The notes beneath the pieces were generated by a model. The model made no database searches and was not told where the DNA came from. It worked only from the letters and a program-made list of their open reading frames with translations. From NCBI RefSeq assembly GCF_902167145.1, contig NW_023367179.1:62001-126000 (forward strand): a stretch of 64,000 bases of DNA. The letters run 5' to 3'. This stretch comes from Zea mays (taxonomy: Eukaryota; Streptophyta; Magnoliopsida; Poales; Poaceae). Position numbers and translations under genes: made by a program. Below, piece by piece: positions 38,741 to 52,900 of this stretch; the stretch's first letter is position 1; every line of letters starts with the position of its first letter.

Positions 38741-38750
38741 GAAAGGGGCT
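38741..38750 (+). other. Polypurine tract for plus-strand priming
   Basis: GAAAGGGGCT lies just before the 3' LTR (start 38753), where the plus-strand primer of an LTR retrotransposon is expected. Confidence 0.7.
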
Positions 38751-38752
38751 AC

Positions 38753-39335
38753 TGTTGGGTCTATGCTTCGTCGCCGAAGGTCTTATAGAAAGAAGTGGTC
38801 CTCGGATGAAGCTGTTTGTATAAGATAGCCGAAGGTTCCTCTTCGTAAAGCTTCGGCATTACAAACCGACTTAAAGATAGAATGACCTCTTAGTCCATAA
38901 AGGTCTGAGTCAATGTTGTAAGTTTTTATAAGGGGCATACTTGTAATTCCTCACAGGCTGCGTCCTGTGCCTATAAATAGTGAACAGTATTCCGTTACTG
39001 TTCACGCATTCTGGATTTTGCAATCACATCTCTCGGAATTCAACCTTTGCCAAGGCATAGGTATCATTGTATTTAATGATTCAATATATTAAGTAAATAT
39101 AATATAATGCATCTGTGATTTACCCATTCATCTTATACCTTCCATTTCACATTATCTTACAATGTTTATTGAAAGTTTATTACGAAGGTTCAACTTCGTA
39201 ATAATGCTCTCATCAACCTTCGTCCAAGATCCATTATCCTCAAAGGAATAATGCTTCATGGACGAAGGACGGTACATTTAACATTTTATGTTGCCTTGTT
39301 CTTGATTCATAGCATTTGAGAACAAGTCTCCAACA
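38753..39335 (+). repeat. 3' LTR
   Basis: 583 bp, with no difference from the 5' LTR seen by eye. It ends CCAACA and is followed by AGTAT, the right copy of the target duplication (39336-39340). Confidence 0.97.
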
Positions 39336-42300
39336 AGTATTATTGAAAATGGTCGCTCATGGCTATTTTCAAGGTCGCTCATGGCTATTTTCATAAAAAA
39401 TGGGGGTTGTGTGGCCATTTATCATCGACTAGAGGCTCATAAACCTCACCCCACATATGTTTCCTTGCCATAGATTACATTCTTGGATTTCTGGTGGAAG
39501 CCATTTCTTGGTTAAAAACTCGTACGTGTTAGCCTTCGGTATTATTGAAAATGGTCATTCATGGCTATTTTCGGCAAAATGGGGGTTGTGTGGCCATTGA
39601 TCGTCGACCAGAGGCTCATACACCTCACCCCACAAATGTTTCCTTGTCGTAGATCACATTCTTGGATTTCTGGTGGAGACCATTTCTTGGTCAAAAATCC
39701 GTAGGTGTTAGCCTTCGATATTATTGAAAATGGTCGTTCATGGCTATTTTCGACAAAAATGGGGGTTGTGTGGCCATTGATCATCGACCAGAGGCTCATA
39801 CACCTCACCCCACATATGTTTCCTTGCCATAGATCACATTCTTGGATTTCTGGTGGAGACCATTTCTTGGTCAAAAATCCGTAGGTGTTAGCCTTCGGTA
39901 TTATTGTAAATGGTCATTCATGGCTATTTTCGACAAAAATGGGGGTTGTGTGGCCATTGATCATCGACCATAGGCTCATACACCTCACCCCACATATGTT
40001 TCCTTGCCATAGATCACATTCTTGGATTTCTGGTGGAGACCATTTCTTGGTCAAAAATCCGTAGGTCTTAGCCTCTAATATTATTGAAAATGGTCGCTCA
40101 TGGCTATTTTCATAAAAAAATGGGGGTTGTGTGGCCATTTATCAACGACTAGAGGCTAATAAATCTCACCCCACATATGTTTCCTTGCCATAGATCACAT
40201 TCTTGGATTTTTGGTGGAGACCATTTCTTGGTTAAAAACTCGTACATGTTAGCCTTCGGTATTATTGAAAATGGTCGTTCATGGCTATTTTCGGCAAAAT
40301 GGGGGTTGTGTGGCCATTGATCATCGACCAGAGGCTCGTACACCTCACCCCACATATGTTTCCTTGCCATAGATTACATTCTTGGATTTCTGGTGGAAAC
40401 CATTTCTTGGTTAAAAACTCGTACGTGTTAGCCTTCGGTATTATTGAAAATGGTCATTCATGGCTATTTTCGGCAAAATGGGGGTTGTGTGGCCATTGAT
40501 CGTCGACCAGAGGCTCATACACCTCACCCCACATATGTTTCCTTGTCGTAGATCACATTCTTGGATTTCTGGTGGAGACCATTTCTTGGTCAAAAATCCG
40601 TAGGTGTTAGCCTTCGATATTATTGAAAATGGTCGTTCATGGCCATTTTCGACAAAAATGGGGGTTGTGTGGCCATTGATCATCGACCAGAGGCTCATAC
40701 ACCTCACCCCACATATGTTTCCTTGCCATAGATCACATTCTTGGATTTCTGGTGGAGACCATTTCTTGGTCAAAAATCCGTAGGTGTTAGCCTTCGGTAT
40801 TATTGTAAATGGTCATTCATGGCTATTTTTGACAACAATGTGGGTTGTGTGGCCATTGATCATCGACCAGAGGCTCATACACCTCACCCCACATATGTTT
40901 CCTTGCCATAGATCACATTCTTAGATTTCTGGTGGAGACCATTTCTTGGTCAAAAATCCGTAGGACTTAGCCTCTAATATTATTGAAAATGGTCGCTCAT
41001 GGCTATTTTCATAAAAAATGGGGGTTGTGTGGCCATTTATCATCGACTAGAGGCTCATAAATCTCACCCCTCATATGTTTCCTTTCCATAGATCACATTC
41101 TTGGATTTTTGGTGGAGACCATTTCTTGGTTAAAAACTCGTACGTGTTAGCCTTCGGTATTATTGAAAATGGTCATTCATGGCTATTTTCGGCAAAATGG
41201 GGGTTGTGTGGCCATTGATCGTCGACCAGAGGCTCATACACCTCACCCCACATATGTTTCCTTGTCGTAGATCACATTCTTGGATTTCTGGTGGAGACCA
41301 TTTCTTGGTCTAAAATCCGTAGGTGTTAGCCTCTAGTATTATTGAAAATGGTCGCTCATGGCTATTTTCAAGGTCGCTCATGGCTATTTTCATAAAAAAT
41401 GGGGGTTGTGTGGCCATTTATCATCGACTAGAGGCTCATAAACCTCACCCCACATATGTTTCCTTGCCATAGATTACATTCTTGGATTTCTGGTGGAAGC
41501 CATTTCTTGGTTAAAAACTCGTACGTGTTAGCCTTCGGTATTATTGAAAATGGTCATTCATGGCTATTTTCGGCAAAATGGAGGTTGTGTGGCCATTGAT
41601 CGTCGACCAGAGGCTCATACACCTCACCCCAAAAATGTTTCCTTGTCGTAGATCACATTCTTGGATTTCTGGTGGAGACCATTTCTTGGTCAAAAATCCG
41701 TAGGTGTTAGCCTTCGATATTATTGAAAATGGTCGTTCATGGCTATTTTCGACAAAAATGGGGGTTGTGTGGCCATTGATCATCGACCAGAGGCTCATAC
41801 ACCTCACCCCACATATGTTTCCTTGCCATAGATCACATTCTTGGATTTCTGGTGGAGACCATTTCTTGGTCAAAAATCCGTAGGTGTTAGCCTTCGGTAT
41901 TATTGTAAATGGTCATTCATGGCTATTTTCGACAAAAATGGGGGTTGTGTGGCCATTGATCATCGACCATAGGCTCATACACCTCACCCCACATATGTTT
42001 CCTTGCCATAGATCACATTCTTGGATTTCTGGTGGAGACCATTTCTTGGTCAAAAATCTGTAGGTCTTAGCCTCTAATATTATTGAAAATGGTCGCTCAT
42101 GGCTATTTTCATAAAAAAATGGGGGTTGTGTGGCCATTTATCATCGACTAGAGGCTCATAAATCTCACCCCACATATGTTTCCTTGCCATAGATCACAAT
42201 CTTGGATTTTTGGTGGAGACCATTTCTTGGTCAAAAACTCGTACGTGTTAGCCTTCGGTATTATTGAAAATGGTCGTTCATGGCTATTTTCGGCAAAATG

Positions 42301-43205
42301 GGGGTTGTGTGGCCATTGATCATCGACCAAGGCTCGTACACCTCACCCCACATATGTTTCCTTGCCATAGATTACATTCTTGGATTTCTGGTGGAAACCA
42401 TTTCTTGGTTAAAAACTCGTACGTGTTAGCCTTCGGTATTATTGAAAATGGTCATTCATGGCTATTTTCGGCAAAATGGGGGTTGTGTGGCCATTGATCG
42501 TCGACCAGAGGCTCATACACCTCACCCCACATATGTTTCCTTGTCGTAGATCACATTCTTGGATTTCTGGTGGAGACCATTTCTTGGTCAAAAATCCGTA
42601 GGTGTTAGCCTTCGATATTATTGAAAATGGTCGTTCATGGCCATTTTCGACAAAAATGGGGGTTGTGTGGCCATTGATCATCGACCAGAGGCTCATACAC
42701 CTCACCCCACATATGTTTCCTTGCCATAGATCACATTCTTGGATTTCTGGTGGAGACCATTTCTTGGTCAAAAATCCGTAGGTGTTAGCCTTCGGTATTA
42801 TTGTAAATGGTCATTCATGGCTATTTTTGACAACAATGTGGGTTGTGTGGCCATTGATCATCGACCAGAGGCTCATACACCTCACCCCACATATGTTTCC
42901 TTGCCATAGATCACATTCTTAGATTTCTGGTGGAGACCATTTCTTGGTCAAAAATCCGTAGGTCTTAGCCTCTAATATTATTGAAAATGGTCGCTCATGG
43001 CTATTTTCATAAAAAATGGGGGTTGTGTGGCCATTTATCATCGACTAGAGGCTCGTAAATCTCACCCCTCATATGTTTCCTTGCCATAGATCACATTCTT
43101 GGATTTTTGGTGGAGACCATTTCTTGGTTAAAAACTCGTACGTGTTAGCCTTCGGTATTATTGAAAATGGTCATTCATGGCTATTTTCGGCAAAATGGGG
43201 GTTCT
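39336..43205. repeat. Tandem duplication of ~1999 bp next to the retrotransposon
   Basis: Sequence from 39336 recurs from 41335; matching variants start at 39542/41541, 39914/41913 and 40441/42439. Copies differ by a few substitutions and 1-bp indels (for instance CGACCAAGG at 42326). The second copy holds the unoccupied equivalent of the retrotransposon site at 41335. Confidence 0.8.
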
Positions 43206-43979
43206 GTGGCCATTGATCATCGACCAGAGGCTCGTACACCTCACCCCACATATGTTTCCTTGCCATAGATCACATTCTTGGATTTCTGGTGGAGACCATT
43301 TCTTGGGAAAAAATCCCAATGTGTTAGCCTTTGGTATTTTTGAAAATGGTCATTCATGGCTATTTTCGACAAAAATGGGGGTTGTGTGGCCATTGATCTT
43401 CGACCAGAGGCTCATACACCTCACTACACATATGTTTCCTTGCCATAGATCACATTCTTGGATTTATGGTGGAGACCATTTCTTGGTCAAAAATCCGTAG
43501 GTGTTAGCCTTCAGTGTCATTGAAAATGGTCGTTCATGGCTATTTTCGACAAAAAATTAGGGTTGTGTGGCCATTTATCGTCGACCAGAGGCTCATACAC
43601 CTCACCCCACATATGTTTCCTTGCCATAGATCTCATTCTTGGATTTCTGGTGGAGACCATTTCTTGGTCAAAAATCGGTAGGTGTTAGCCTTCGGTATTA
43701 TTGAAAATGGTCGTTCATGGCTATTTTCGACAAAAATGGGGGTTGTGTGGCCATTGATCATCGACCAGACGCTCATACACCTCACCCCACATATGTTTCC
43801 TTGCCATAGATCACATTCTTGGATTTCTGGTGGAGACCATTTCTTGGTCTAAAATCCGTAGGTGTTAGCCTCTAGTATTATTGAAAATGGTCGCTCATGG
43901 CTATTTTCAAGGTCGCTCATGGCTATTTTCATAAAAAATGGGGGTTGTGTGGCCATTTATCATCGACTAGAGGCTCATA

Positions 43980-46900
43980 AACCTCACCCCACATATGTTT
44001 CCTTGCCATAGATCACATTCTTGGATTTCTGGTGGAGACCATTTCTTGGTTAAAAACTCGTACGTGTTAGCCTTCGGTATTATTGAAAATGGTCGTTCAT
44101 GGCTATTTTCGGCAAACTGGGGGTTGTGTGGCCATTGATCATCGACCAGAGGCTCGTACACCTCACCCCACATATGTTTCCTTGCCATAGATCACATTCT
44201 TGGATTTCTGGTGGAGACCATTTCTTGGTCAAAAATCCGTACGTGTTAGCCTTTGGTATTTTTGAAAATGGTCATTCATGGCTATTTTCGACAAAAATGG
44301 GGGTTGTGTGGCCATTGATCTTCGACCAGAGGCTCATACACCTCACTACACATATGTTTCCTTGCCATAGATCACATTCTTGGATTTATGGTGGAGACCA
44401 TTTCTTGGTCAAAAATCCGTAGGTGTTAGCCTTTAGTGTCATTGAAAATGGTCGTTCATGGCTATTTTCGACAAAAATTAGGGTTGTGTGGCCATTGATC
44501 GTCGACCAGAGGCTCATACACCTCACCCCACTTATGTTTCCTTGCCATAGATCACATTCTTGGATTTCTGGTGGAGACCATTTCTTGGTCAAAAATCCGT
44601 AGGTGTTAGCCTTCGGTATTATTGAAAATGGCCGTTCATGGCTATTTTCGACAAAAATGGGGGTTGTGTGGCCATTGATCATCGACCAGACGCTCATACA
44701 CCTCACCCCACATATGTTTCCTTGCCATAGATCACATTCTTGGATTTCTGGTGGAGACCATTTCTTGGTCTCAAATCCGTAGGTGTTAGCCTCTAGTATT
44801 ATTGAAAATGGTCGCTCATGGCTATTTTCAAGGTCGCTCATGGCTATTTTCATAAAAAATGGGGGTTGTGTGGCCATTTATCATCGACTAGAGGATCATA
44901 AACCTCACCCCACATATGTTTCCTTGCCATAGATTACATTCTTGGATTTCTGGTGGAAACCATTTCTTGGATAAAAACTCGTACGTGTTAGCCTTCGGTA
45001 TTATTGAAAATGGTCATTCATGGCTATTTTCGGCAAAATGGGGGTTGTGTGGCCATTGATCGTCGACCAGAGGCTCATACACCTCACCCCACATATGTTT
45101 CCTTGTCGTAGATCACATTCTTGGATTTCTGGTGGAGACCATTTCTTGGTCAAAAATCCGTAGGTGTTAGCCTTCGATATTATTGAAAATGGTCGTTCAT
45201 GGCTATTTTCGACAAAAATGGGGGTTGTGTGGCCATTGATCATCGACCAGAGGCTCATACACCTCACCCCACATATGTTTCCTTGCCATAGATCACATTC
45301 TTGGATTTCTGGTGGAGACCATTTCTTGGTCAAAAATCCGTAGGTGTTAGCCTTCGGTATTATTGTAAATGGTCATTCATGGCTATTTTCGACAAAAATG
45401 GGGGTTGTGTGGCCATTGATCATCGACCAGAGGCTCATACACCTCACCCCACATATGTTTCCTTGCCATAGATCACATTCTTGGATTTATGGTGGAGACC
45501 ATTTCTTGGTCAAAAATCCGTAGGTGTTAGCCTTAAGTGTCATTGAAAATGGTCGTTCATGGCTATTTTCGACAAAAATTAGGGTTGTGTGGCCATTGAT
45601 CGTCGACCAGAGGCTCATACACCTCACCCCACATATGTTTCCTTGCCATAGATCACATTCTTGGATTTCTGGTGGAGACCATTTCTTGGTCAAAAATCCG
45701 TAGGTGTTATCCTTCGGTATTATTGTAAATGGTCATTCATGGCTATTTTCGACAAAATGGGGGTTGTGTGGCCATTGATCATCGACCAGACGCTCATACA
45801 CCTCACCCCACATATGTTTCCTTGCCATAGATCACATTCTTGGATTTTTGGTGGAGACCATTTCTTGGTCAAAAACTCGTACGTGTTAGCCTTCGGTATT
45901 ATTGAAAATGGTCGTTCATGGCTATTTTCGGCAAAATGGGGGTTCTGTGGCCATTGATCATCGACCAGAGGCTCGTACACCTCACCCCACATATGTTTCC
46001 TTTCCATAGATCACATTTTTGGATTTCTGGTGGAGACCATTTCTTGGTCAAAAATCCGTAGGTGTTAGCCTTCGGTATTATTGTAAATGGTCATTCATGG
46101 CTATTTTCGACAAAAATGGGGGTTGTGTGGCCATTGATCATCGACCAGACGCTCATACACCTCACCCCACATATGTTTCCTTGCCATAGATCACATTCTT
46201 GGATTTCTGGTGGAGACCATTTCTTGGTCAAAAATCCGTAGGTGTTAGCCTTCGGTATTATTGAAAATGGTCGTTCATGGCTATTTTCGACAAAAATGGG
46301 GGTTGTGTGGCCATTGATCATCGACCAGATGCTCATACACCTCACCCCACATATGTTTCCTTGCCATATATCACATTCTTGGATTTCTGGTGGAGACCAT
46401 TTCTTGGTCAAAAATCTGTAGGTGTTAGCCTTCGGTATTATTGAAAATGGTCGTTCATGGCTATTTTCGACAAAAATGGGGGTTGTGTGGCCATTGATCA
46501 TCGACCAGACGCTCATACACCTCACCCCACATATGTTTCCTTGCCAGAGATCACATTCTTGGATTTCTGGTGGAGACCATTTCTTGGTCTAAAATCCATA
46601 GGTGTTAGCCTCTAGTATTATTGAAAATGGTCGCTCATGGCTATTTTCAAGGTCGCTCATGGCTATTTTCATAAAAAATGGGGGTTGTGTGGCCATTTAT
46701 CATCGACTAGAGGCTCATAAACCTCGCCCCACATATGTTTCCTTGCCATAGATCACATTCTTGGATTTCTGGTGGAGACCATTTCTTGGTTAAAAACTCG
46801 TACGTGTTAGCCTTCGGTATTATTGAAAATGGTCGTTCATGGCTATTTTCGGCAAAATGGGGGTTGTGTGGCCATTCATTATCGACCAGAGGCTCGTACA

Positions 46901-49900
46901 CCTCACCCCACATATGTTTCCTTGCCATAGATCACATTCTTGGATTTCTGGTGGAGACCATTTCTTGGTCAAAAATCCGTACGTGTTAGCCTTTGGTATT
47001 TTTGAAAATGGTCATTCATGGCTATTTTCGACAAAAATGGGGGTTGTGTGGCCATTGATCTTCGACCAGAGGCTCATACACCTCACTACACATATGTTTC
47101 CTTGCCATAGATCACATTCTTGGATTTATGGTGGAGACCATTTCTTGGTCAAAAATCCGTAGGTGTTAGCCTTCAGTGTCATTGAAAATGGTCGTTCATG
47201 GCTATTTTCGACAAAAATTAGGGTTGTGTGGCCATTGATCGTCGACCAGAGGCTCATACACCTCACCCCACATATGTTTCCTTGCCATAGATCACATTCT
47301 TGGATTTCTGGTGGAGACCATTTCTTGGTCAAAAATCCGTAGGTGTTAGCCTTCGGTATTATTGAAAATGGTCGTTCATGGCTATTTTCGACAAAAATGG
47401 GGGTTGTGTGGCCATTGATCATCGACCAGACGCTCATACACCTCACCCCACATATGTTTCCTTGCCATAGATCACATTCTTGGATTTCTGGTGGAGACCA
47501 TTTCTTGGTCTAAAATCCGTAGGTGTTATCCTCTAGTATTATTGAAAATGGTCGCTCATGGCTATTTTCAAGGTTACTCATGGCTATTTTCTGGTGGAAA
47601 CCATTTCTTGGTTAAAAACTCATACGTGTTAGCCTTCGGTATTATTGAAAATGGTCATTCATGGCTATTTTCGGCAAAATGGGGGTTGTGTGGCCATTGA
47701 TCATCGACCAGAGGCTCGTACCCCTCACCCTACATATGTTTCCTTGCCATAGATCACATTCTTGGATTTCTGGTGGAGACCATTTCTTGGTTAAAAATCC
47801 GTACGTGTTAGCCTTTGGTATTTTTGAAAATGGTCATTCATGGCTATTTTCGACAAAAATGGGGGTTGTGTGGCCATTGATCATCGACTAGAGGCTCATA
47901 CACCTCACCCCACATATGTTTCCTTGCCATAGATCACATTCTTGGATTTCTGGTGGAGACCATTTCTTGGTCAAAAATCCGTAGGTGTTAGCCTTCGGTA
48001 TTATTGAAAATGGTCGTTCATGGCTATTTTCGACAAAAATGGGGGTTGTGTGGCCATTGATCATCGACCAGACGCTCATACACCTCACCACACATATGTT
48101 TCCTTGCCATAGATCACATTCTTGGATTTCTGGTGGAGACCATTTCTTGGTTAAAAACTCGTACGTGTTAGCCTTCGGTATTATTGAAAATGGTCGTTCA
48201 TGGCTATTTTCGGCAAACTGGGGGTTGTGTGGCCATTGATCATCGACCAGAGGCTCGTACACCTCACCCCACATATGTTTCCTTGCCATAGATCACATTC
48301 TTGGATTTCTGGTGGAGACCATTTCTTGGTCAAAAATCCGTACGTGTTAGCCTTTGGTATTTTTGAAAATGGTCATTCATGGCTATTTTCGACAAAAATG
48401 GGGGTTGTGTGGCCATTGATCTTCGACCAGAGGCTCATACACCTCACTACACATATGTTTCCTTGCCATAGATCACATTCTTGGATTTATGGTGGAGACC
48501 ATTTCTTGGTCAAAAATCCGTAGGTGTTAGCCTTTAGTGTCATTGAAAATGGTCGTTCATGGCTATTTTCGACAAAAATTAGGGTTGTGTGGCCATTGAT
48601 CGTCGACCAGAGGCTCATACACCTCACCCCACTTATGTTTCCTTGCCATAGATCACATTCTTGGATTTCTGGTGGAGACCATTTCTTGGTCAAAAATCTG
48701 TAGGTGTTAGCCTTCGGTATTATTGAAAATGGCCGTTCATGGCTATTTTCGACAAAAATGGGGGTTGTGTGGCCATTGATCATCGACCAGACGCTCATAC
48801 ACCTCACCCCACATATGTTTCCTTGCCATAGATCACATTCTTGGATTTCTGGTGGAGACCATTTCTTGGTCTCAAATCCGTAGGTGTTAGCCTCTAGTAT
48901 TATTGAAAATGGTCGCTCATGGCTATTTTCAAGGTCGCTCATGGCTATTTTCATAAAAAATGGGGGTTGTGTGGCCATTTATCATCGACTAGAGGATCAT
49001 AAACCTCACCCCACATATGTTTCCTTGCCATAGATTACATTCTTGGATTTCTGGTGGAAACCATTTCTTGGATAAAAACTCGTACGTGTTAGCCTTCGGT
49101 ATTATTGAAAATGGTCATTCATGGCTATTTTCGGCAAAATGGGGGTTGTGTGGCCATTGATCGTCGACCAGAGGCTCATACACCTCACCCCACATATGTT
49201 TCCTTGTCGTAGATCACATTCTTGGATTTCTGGTGGAGACCATTTCTTGGTCAAAAATCCGTAGGTGTTAGCCTTCGATATTATTGAAAATGGTCGTTCA
49301 TGGCTATTTTCGACAAAAATGGGGGTTGTGTGGCCATTGATCATCGACCAGAGGCTCATACACCTCACCCCACATATGTTTCCTTGCCATAGATCACATT
49401 CTTGGATTTCTGGTGGAGACCATTTCTTGGTCAAAAATCCGTAGGTGTTAGCCTTCGGTATTATTGTAAATGGTCATTCATGGCTATTTTCGACAAAAAT
49501 GGGGGTTGTGTGGCCATTGATCATCGACCAGAGGCTCATACACCTCACCCCACATATGTTTCCTTGCCATAGATCACATTCTTGGATTTATGGTGGAGAC
49601 CATTTCTTGGTCAAAAATCCGTAGGTGTTAGCCTTAAGTGTCATTGAAAATGGTCGTTCATGGCTATTTTCGACAAAAATTAGGGTTGTGTGGCCATTGA
49701 TCGTCGACCAGAGGCTCATACACCTCACCCCACATATGTTTCCTTGCCATAGATCACATTCTTGGATTTCTGGTGGAGACCATTTCTTGGTCAAAAATCC
49801 GTAGGTGTTATCCTTCGGTATTATTGTAAATGGTCATTCATGGCTATTTTCGACAAAATGGGGGTTGTGTGGCCATTGATCATCGACTAGAGGCTCATAC

Positions 49901-52900
49901 ACCTCACCCCACATATGTTTCCTTGCCATAGATCACATTCTTGGATTTCTGGTGGAGACCATTTCTTGGTCAAAAATCCGTAGGTGTTAGCCTTCGGTAT
50001 TATTGAAAATGGTCGTTCATGGCTATTTTCGACAAAAATGGGGGTTGTGTGGCCATTGATCATCGACCAGACGCTCATACACCTCACCACACATATGTTT
50101 CCTTGCCATAGATCACATTCTTGGATTTCTGGTGGAGACCATTTCTTGGTTAAAAACTCGTACGTGTTAGCCTTCGGTATTATTGAAAATGGTCGTTCAT
50201 GGCTATTTTCGGCAAACTGGGGGTTGTGTGGCCATTGATCATCGACCAGAGGCTCGTACACCTCACCCCACATATGTTTCCTTGACATAGATCACATTCT
50301 TGGATTTCTGGTGGAGACCATTTCTTGGTCAAAAATCCGTACGTGTTAGCCTTTGGTATTTTTGAAAATGGTCATTCATGGCTATTTTCGACAAAAATGG
50401 GGGTTGTGTGGCCATTGATCTTCGACCAGAGGCTCATACACCTCACTACACATATGTTTCCTTGCCATAGATCACATTCTTGGATTTATGGTGGAGACCA
50501 TTTCTTGGTCAAAAATCCGTAGGTGTTAGCCTTTAGTGTCATTGAAAATGGTCGTTCATGGCTATTTTCGACAAAAATTAGGGTTGTGTGGCCATTGATC
50601 GTCGACCAGAGGCTCATACACCTCACCCCACTTATGTTTCCTTGCCATAGATCACATTCTTGGATTTCTGGTGGAGACCATTTCTTGGTCAAAAATCCGT
50701 AGGTGTTAGCCTTCGGTATTATTGAAAATGGCCGTTCATGGCTATTTTCGACAAAAATGGGGGTTGTGTGGCCATTGATCATCGACCAGACGCTCATACA
50801 CCTCACCCCACATATGTTTCCTTGCCATAGATCACATTCTTGGATTTCTGGTGGAGACCATTTCTTGGTCTCAAATCCGTAGGTGTTAGCCTCTAGTATT
50901 ATTGAAAATGGTCGCTCATGGCTATTTTCAAGGTCGCTCATGGCTATTTTCATAAAAAATGGGGGTTGTGTGGCCATTTATCATCGACTAGAGGATCATA
51001 AACCTCACCCCACATATGTTTCCTTGCCATAGATTACATTCTTGGATTTCTGGTGGAAACCATTTCTTGGATAAAAACTCGTACGTGTTAGCCTTCGGTA
51101 TTATTGAAAATGGTCATTCATGGCTATTTTCGGCAAAATGGGGGTTGTGTGGCCATTGATCGTCGACCAGAGGCTCATACACCTCACCCCACATATGTTT
51201 CCTTGTCGTAGATCACATTCTTGGATTTCTGGTGGAGACCATTTCTTGGTCAAAAATCCGTAGGTGTTAGCCTTCGATATTATTGAAAATGGTCGTTCAT
51301 GGCTATTTTCGACAAAAATGGGGGTTGTGTGGCCATTGATCATCGACCAGAGGCTCATACACCTCACCCCACATATGTTTCCTTGCCATAGATCACATTC
51401 TTGGATTTCTGGTGGAGACCATTTCTTGGTCAAAAATCCGTAGGTGTTAGCCTTCGGTATTATTGTAAATGGTCATTCATGGCTATTTTCGACAAAAATG
51501 GGGGTTGTGTGGCCATTGATCATCGACCAGAGGCTCATACACCTCACCCCACATATGTTTCCTTGCCATAGATCACATTCTTGGATTTATGGTGGAGACC
51601 ATTTCTTGGTCAAAAATCCGTAGGTGTTAGCCTTAAGTGTCATTGAAAATGGTCGTTCATGGCTATTTTCGACAAAAATTAGGGTTGTGTGGCCATTGAT
51701 CGTCGACCAGAGGCTCATACACCTCACCCCACATATGTTTCCTTGCCATAGATCACATTCTTGGATTTCTGGTGGAGACCATTTCTTGGTCAAAAATCCG
51801 TAGGTGTTATCCTTCGGTATTATTGTAAATGGTCATTCATGGCTATTTTCGACAAAATGGGGGTTGTGTGGCCATTGATCATCGACCAGACGCTCATACA
51901 CCTCACCCCACATATGTTTCCTTGCCATAGATCACATTCTTGGATTTTTGGTGGAGACCATTTCTTGGTCAAAAACTCGTACGTGTTAGCCTTCGGTATT
52001 ATTGAAAATGGTCGTTCATGGCTATTTTCGGCAAAATGGGGGTTCTGTGGCCATTGATCATCGACCAGAGGCTCGTACACCTCACCCCACATATGTTTCC
52101 TTTCCATAGATCACATTCTTGGATTTCTGGTGGAGACCATTTCTTGGTCAAAATCCGTAGGTGTTAGCCTTCGGTATTATTGTAAATGGTCATTCATGGC
52201 TATTTTCGACAAAAATGGGGGTTGTGTGGCCATTGATCATCGACCAGACGCTCATACACCTCACCCCACATATGTTTCCTTGCCATAGATCACATTCTTG
52301 GATTTCTGGTGGAGACCATTTCTTGGTCAAAAATCCGTAGGTGTTAGCCTTCGGTATTATTGAAAATGGTCGTTCATGGCTATTTTCGACAAAAATGGGG
52401 GTTGTGTGGCCATTGATCATCGACCAGAGGCTCATACACCTCACCCCACATATGTTTCCTTGCCATAGATCACATTCTTGGATTTCTGGTGGAGACCATT
52501 TCTTGGTCAAAAATCCGTAGGTGTTAGCCTTCGGTATTATTGAAAATGGTCGTTCATGGCTATTTTCGACAAAAATGGGGGTTGTGTGGCCATTGATCAT
52601 CGACCAGACGCTCATACACCTCACCCCACATATGTTTCCTTGTCATAGATCACATTCTTGGATTTCTGGTGGAGACCATTTCTTGGTCTAAAATCCATAG
52701 GTGTTAGCCTCTAGTATTATTGAAAATGGTCGCTCATGGCTATTTTCAAGGTCGCTCATGGCTATTTTCATAAAAAATGGGGGTTGTGTGGCCATTTATC
52801 ATCGACTAGAGGCTCATAAACCTCGCCCCACATATGTTTCTTTGCCATAGATCACATTCTTGCATTTCTGGTGGAGACCATTTCTTGGTTAAAAACTCGT

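Larger units (their letters stand above)
38320..38752. other. Upstream region of the antisense gene, up to the 3' LTR
   Basis: No gene is supported. It holds a TATA box for the antisense gene and, against the LTR, the polypurine tract. A + strand open frame from 38440 runs into the LTR but has no family resemblance. Confidence 0.6.
29915..39335 (+). mobile_element. Tat-lineage Ty3/Gypsy LTR retrotransposon, defective, 9.4 kb
   Basis: The element has two 583-bp LTRs beginning TGTTGG and ending CCAACA, a perfect 5-bp target duplication, a tRNA primer site, protease-RT-RNase H-second RNase H-integrase in Gypsy order, a long spacer with tandem repeats, and a spliced gene on the opposite strand. 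The extra archaeal-type RNase H before integrase and the antisense gene are hallmarks of the plant Tat clade (relatives include Grande, Cinful/Zeon and Huck); I do not assign a family. Gag is essentially missing and pol has two in-frame stops, so the copy cannot move alone. The LTRs look identical by eye over 583 bp, so insertion was recent. It sits inside reverse-orientation knob DNA. Confidence 0.95.

Noticed and set aside
38440..38823. A + strand frame of 127 codons running into the 3' LTR
   Set aside because: It overlaps the promoter region of the antisense gene and the LTR edge, has no recognisable domain, and lies after pol where Tat elements have no sense gene.
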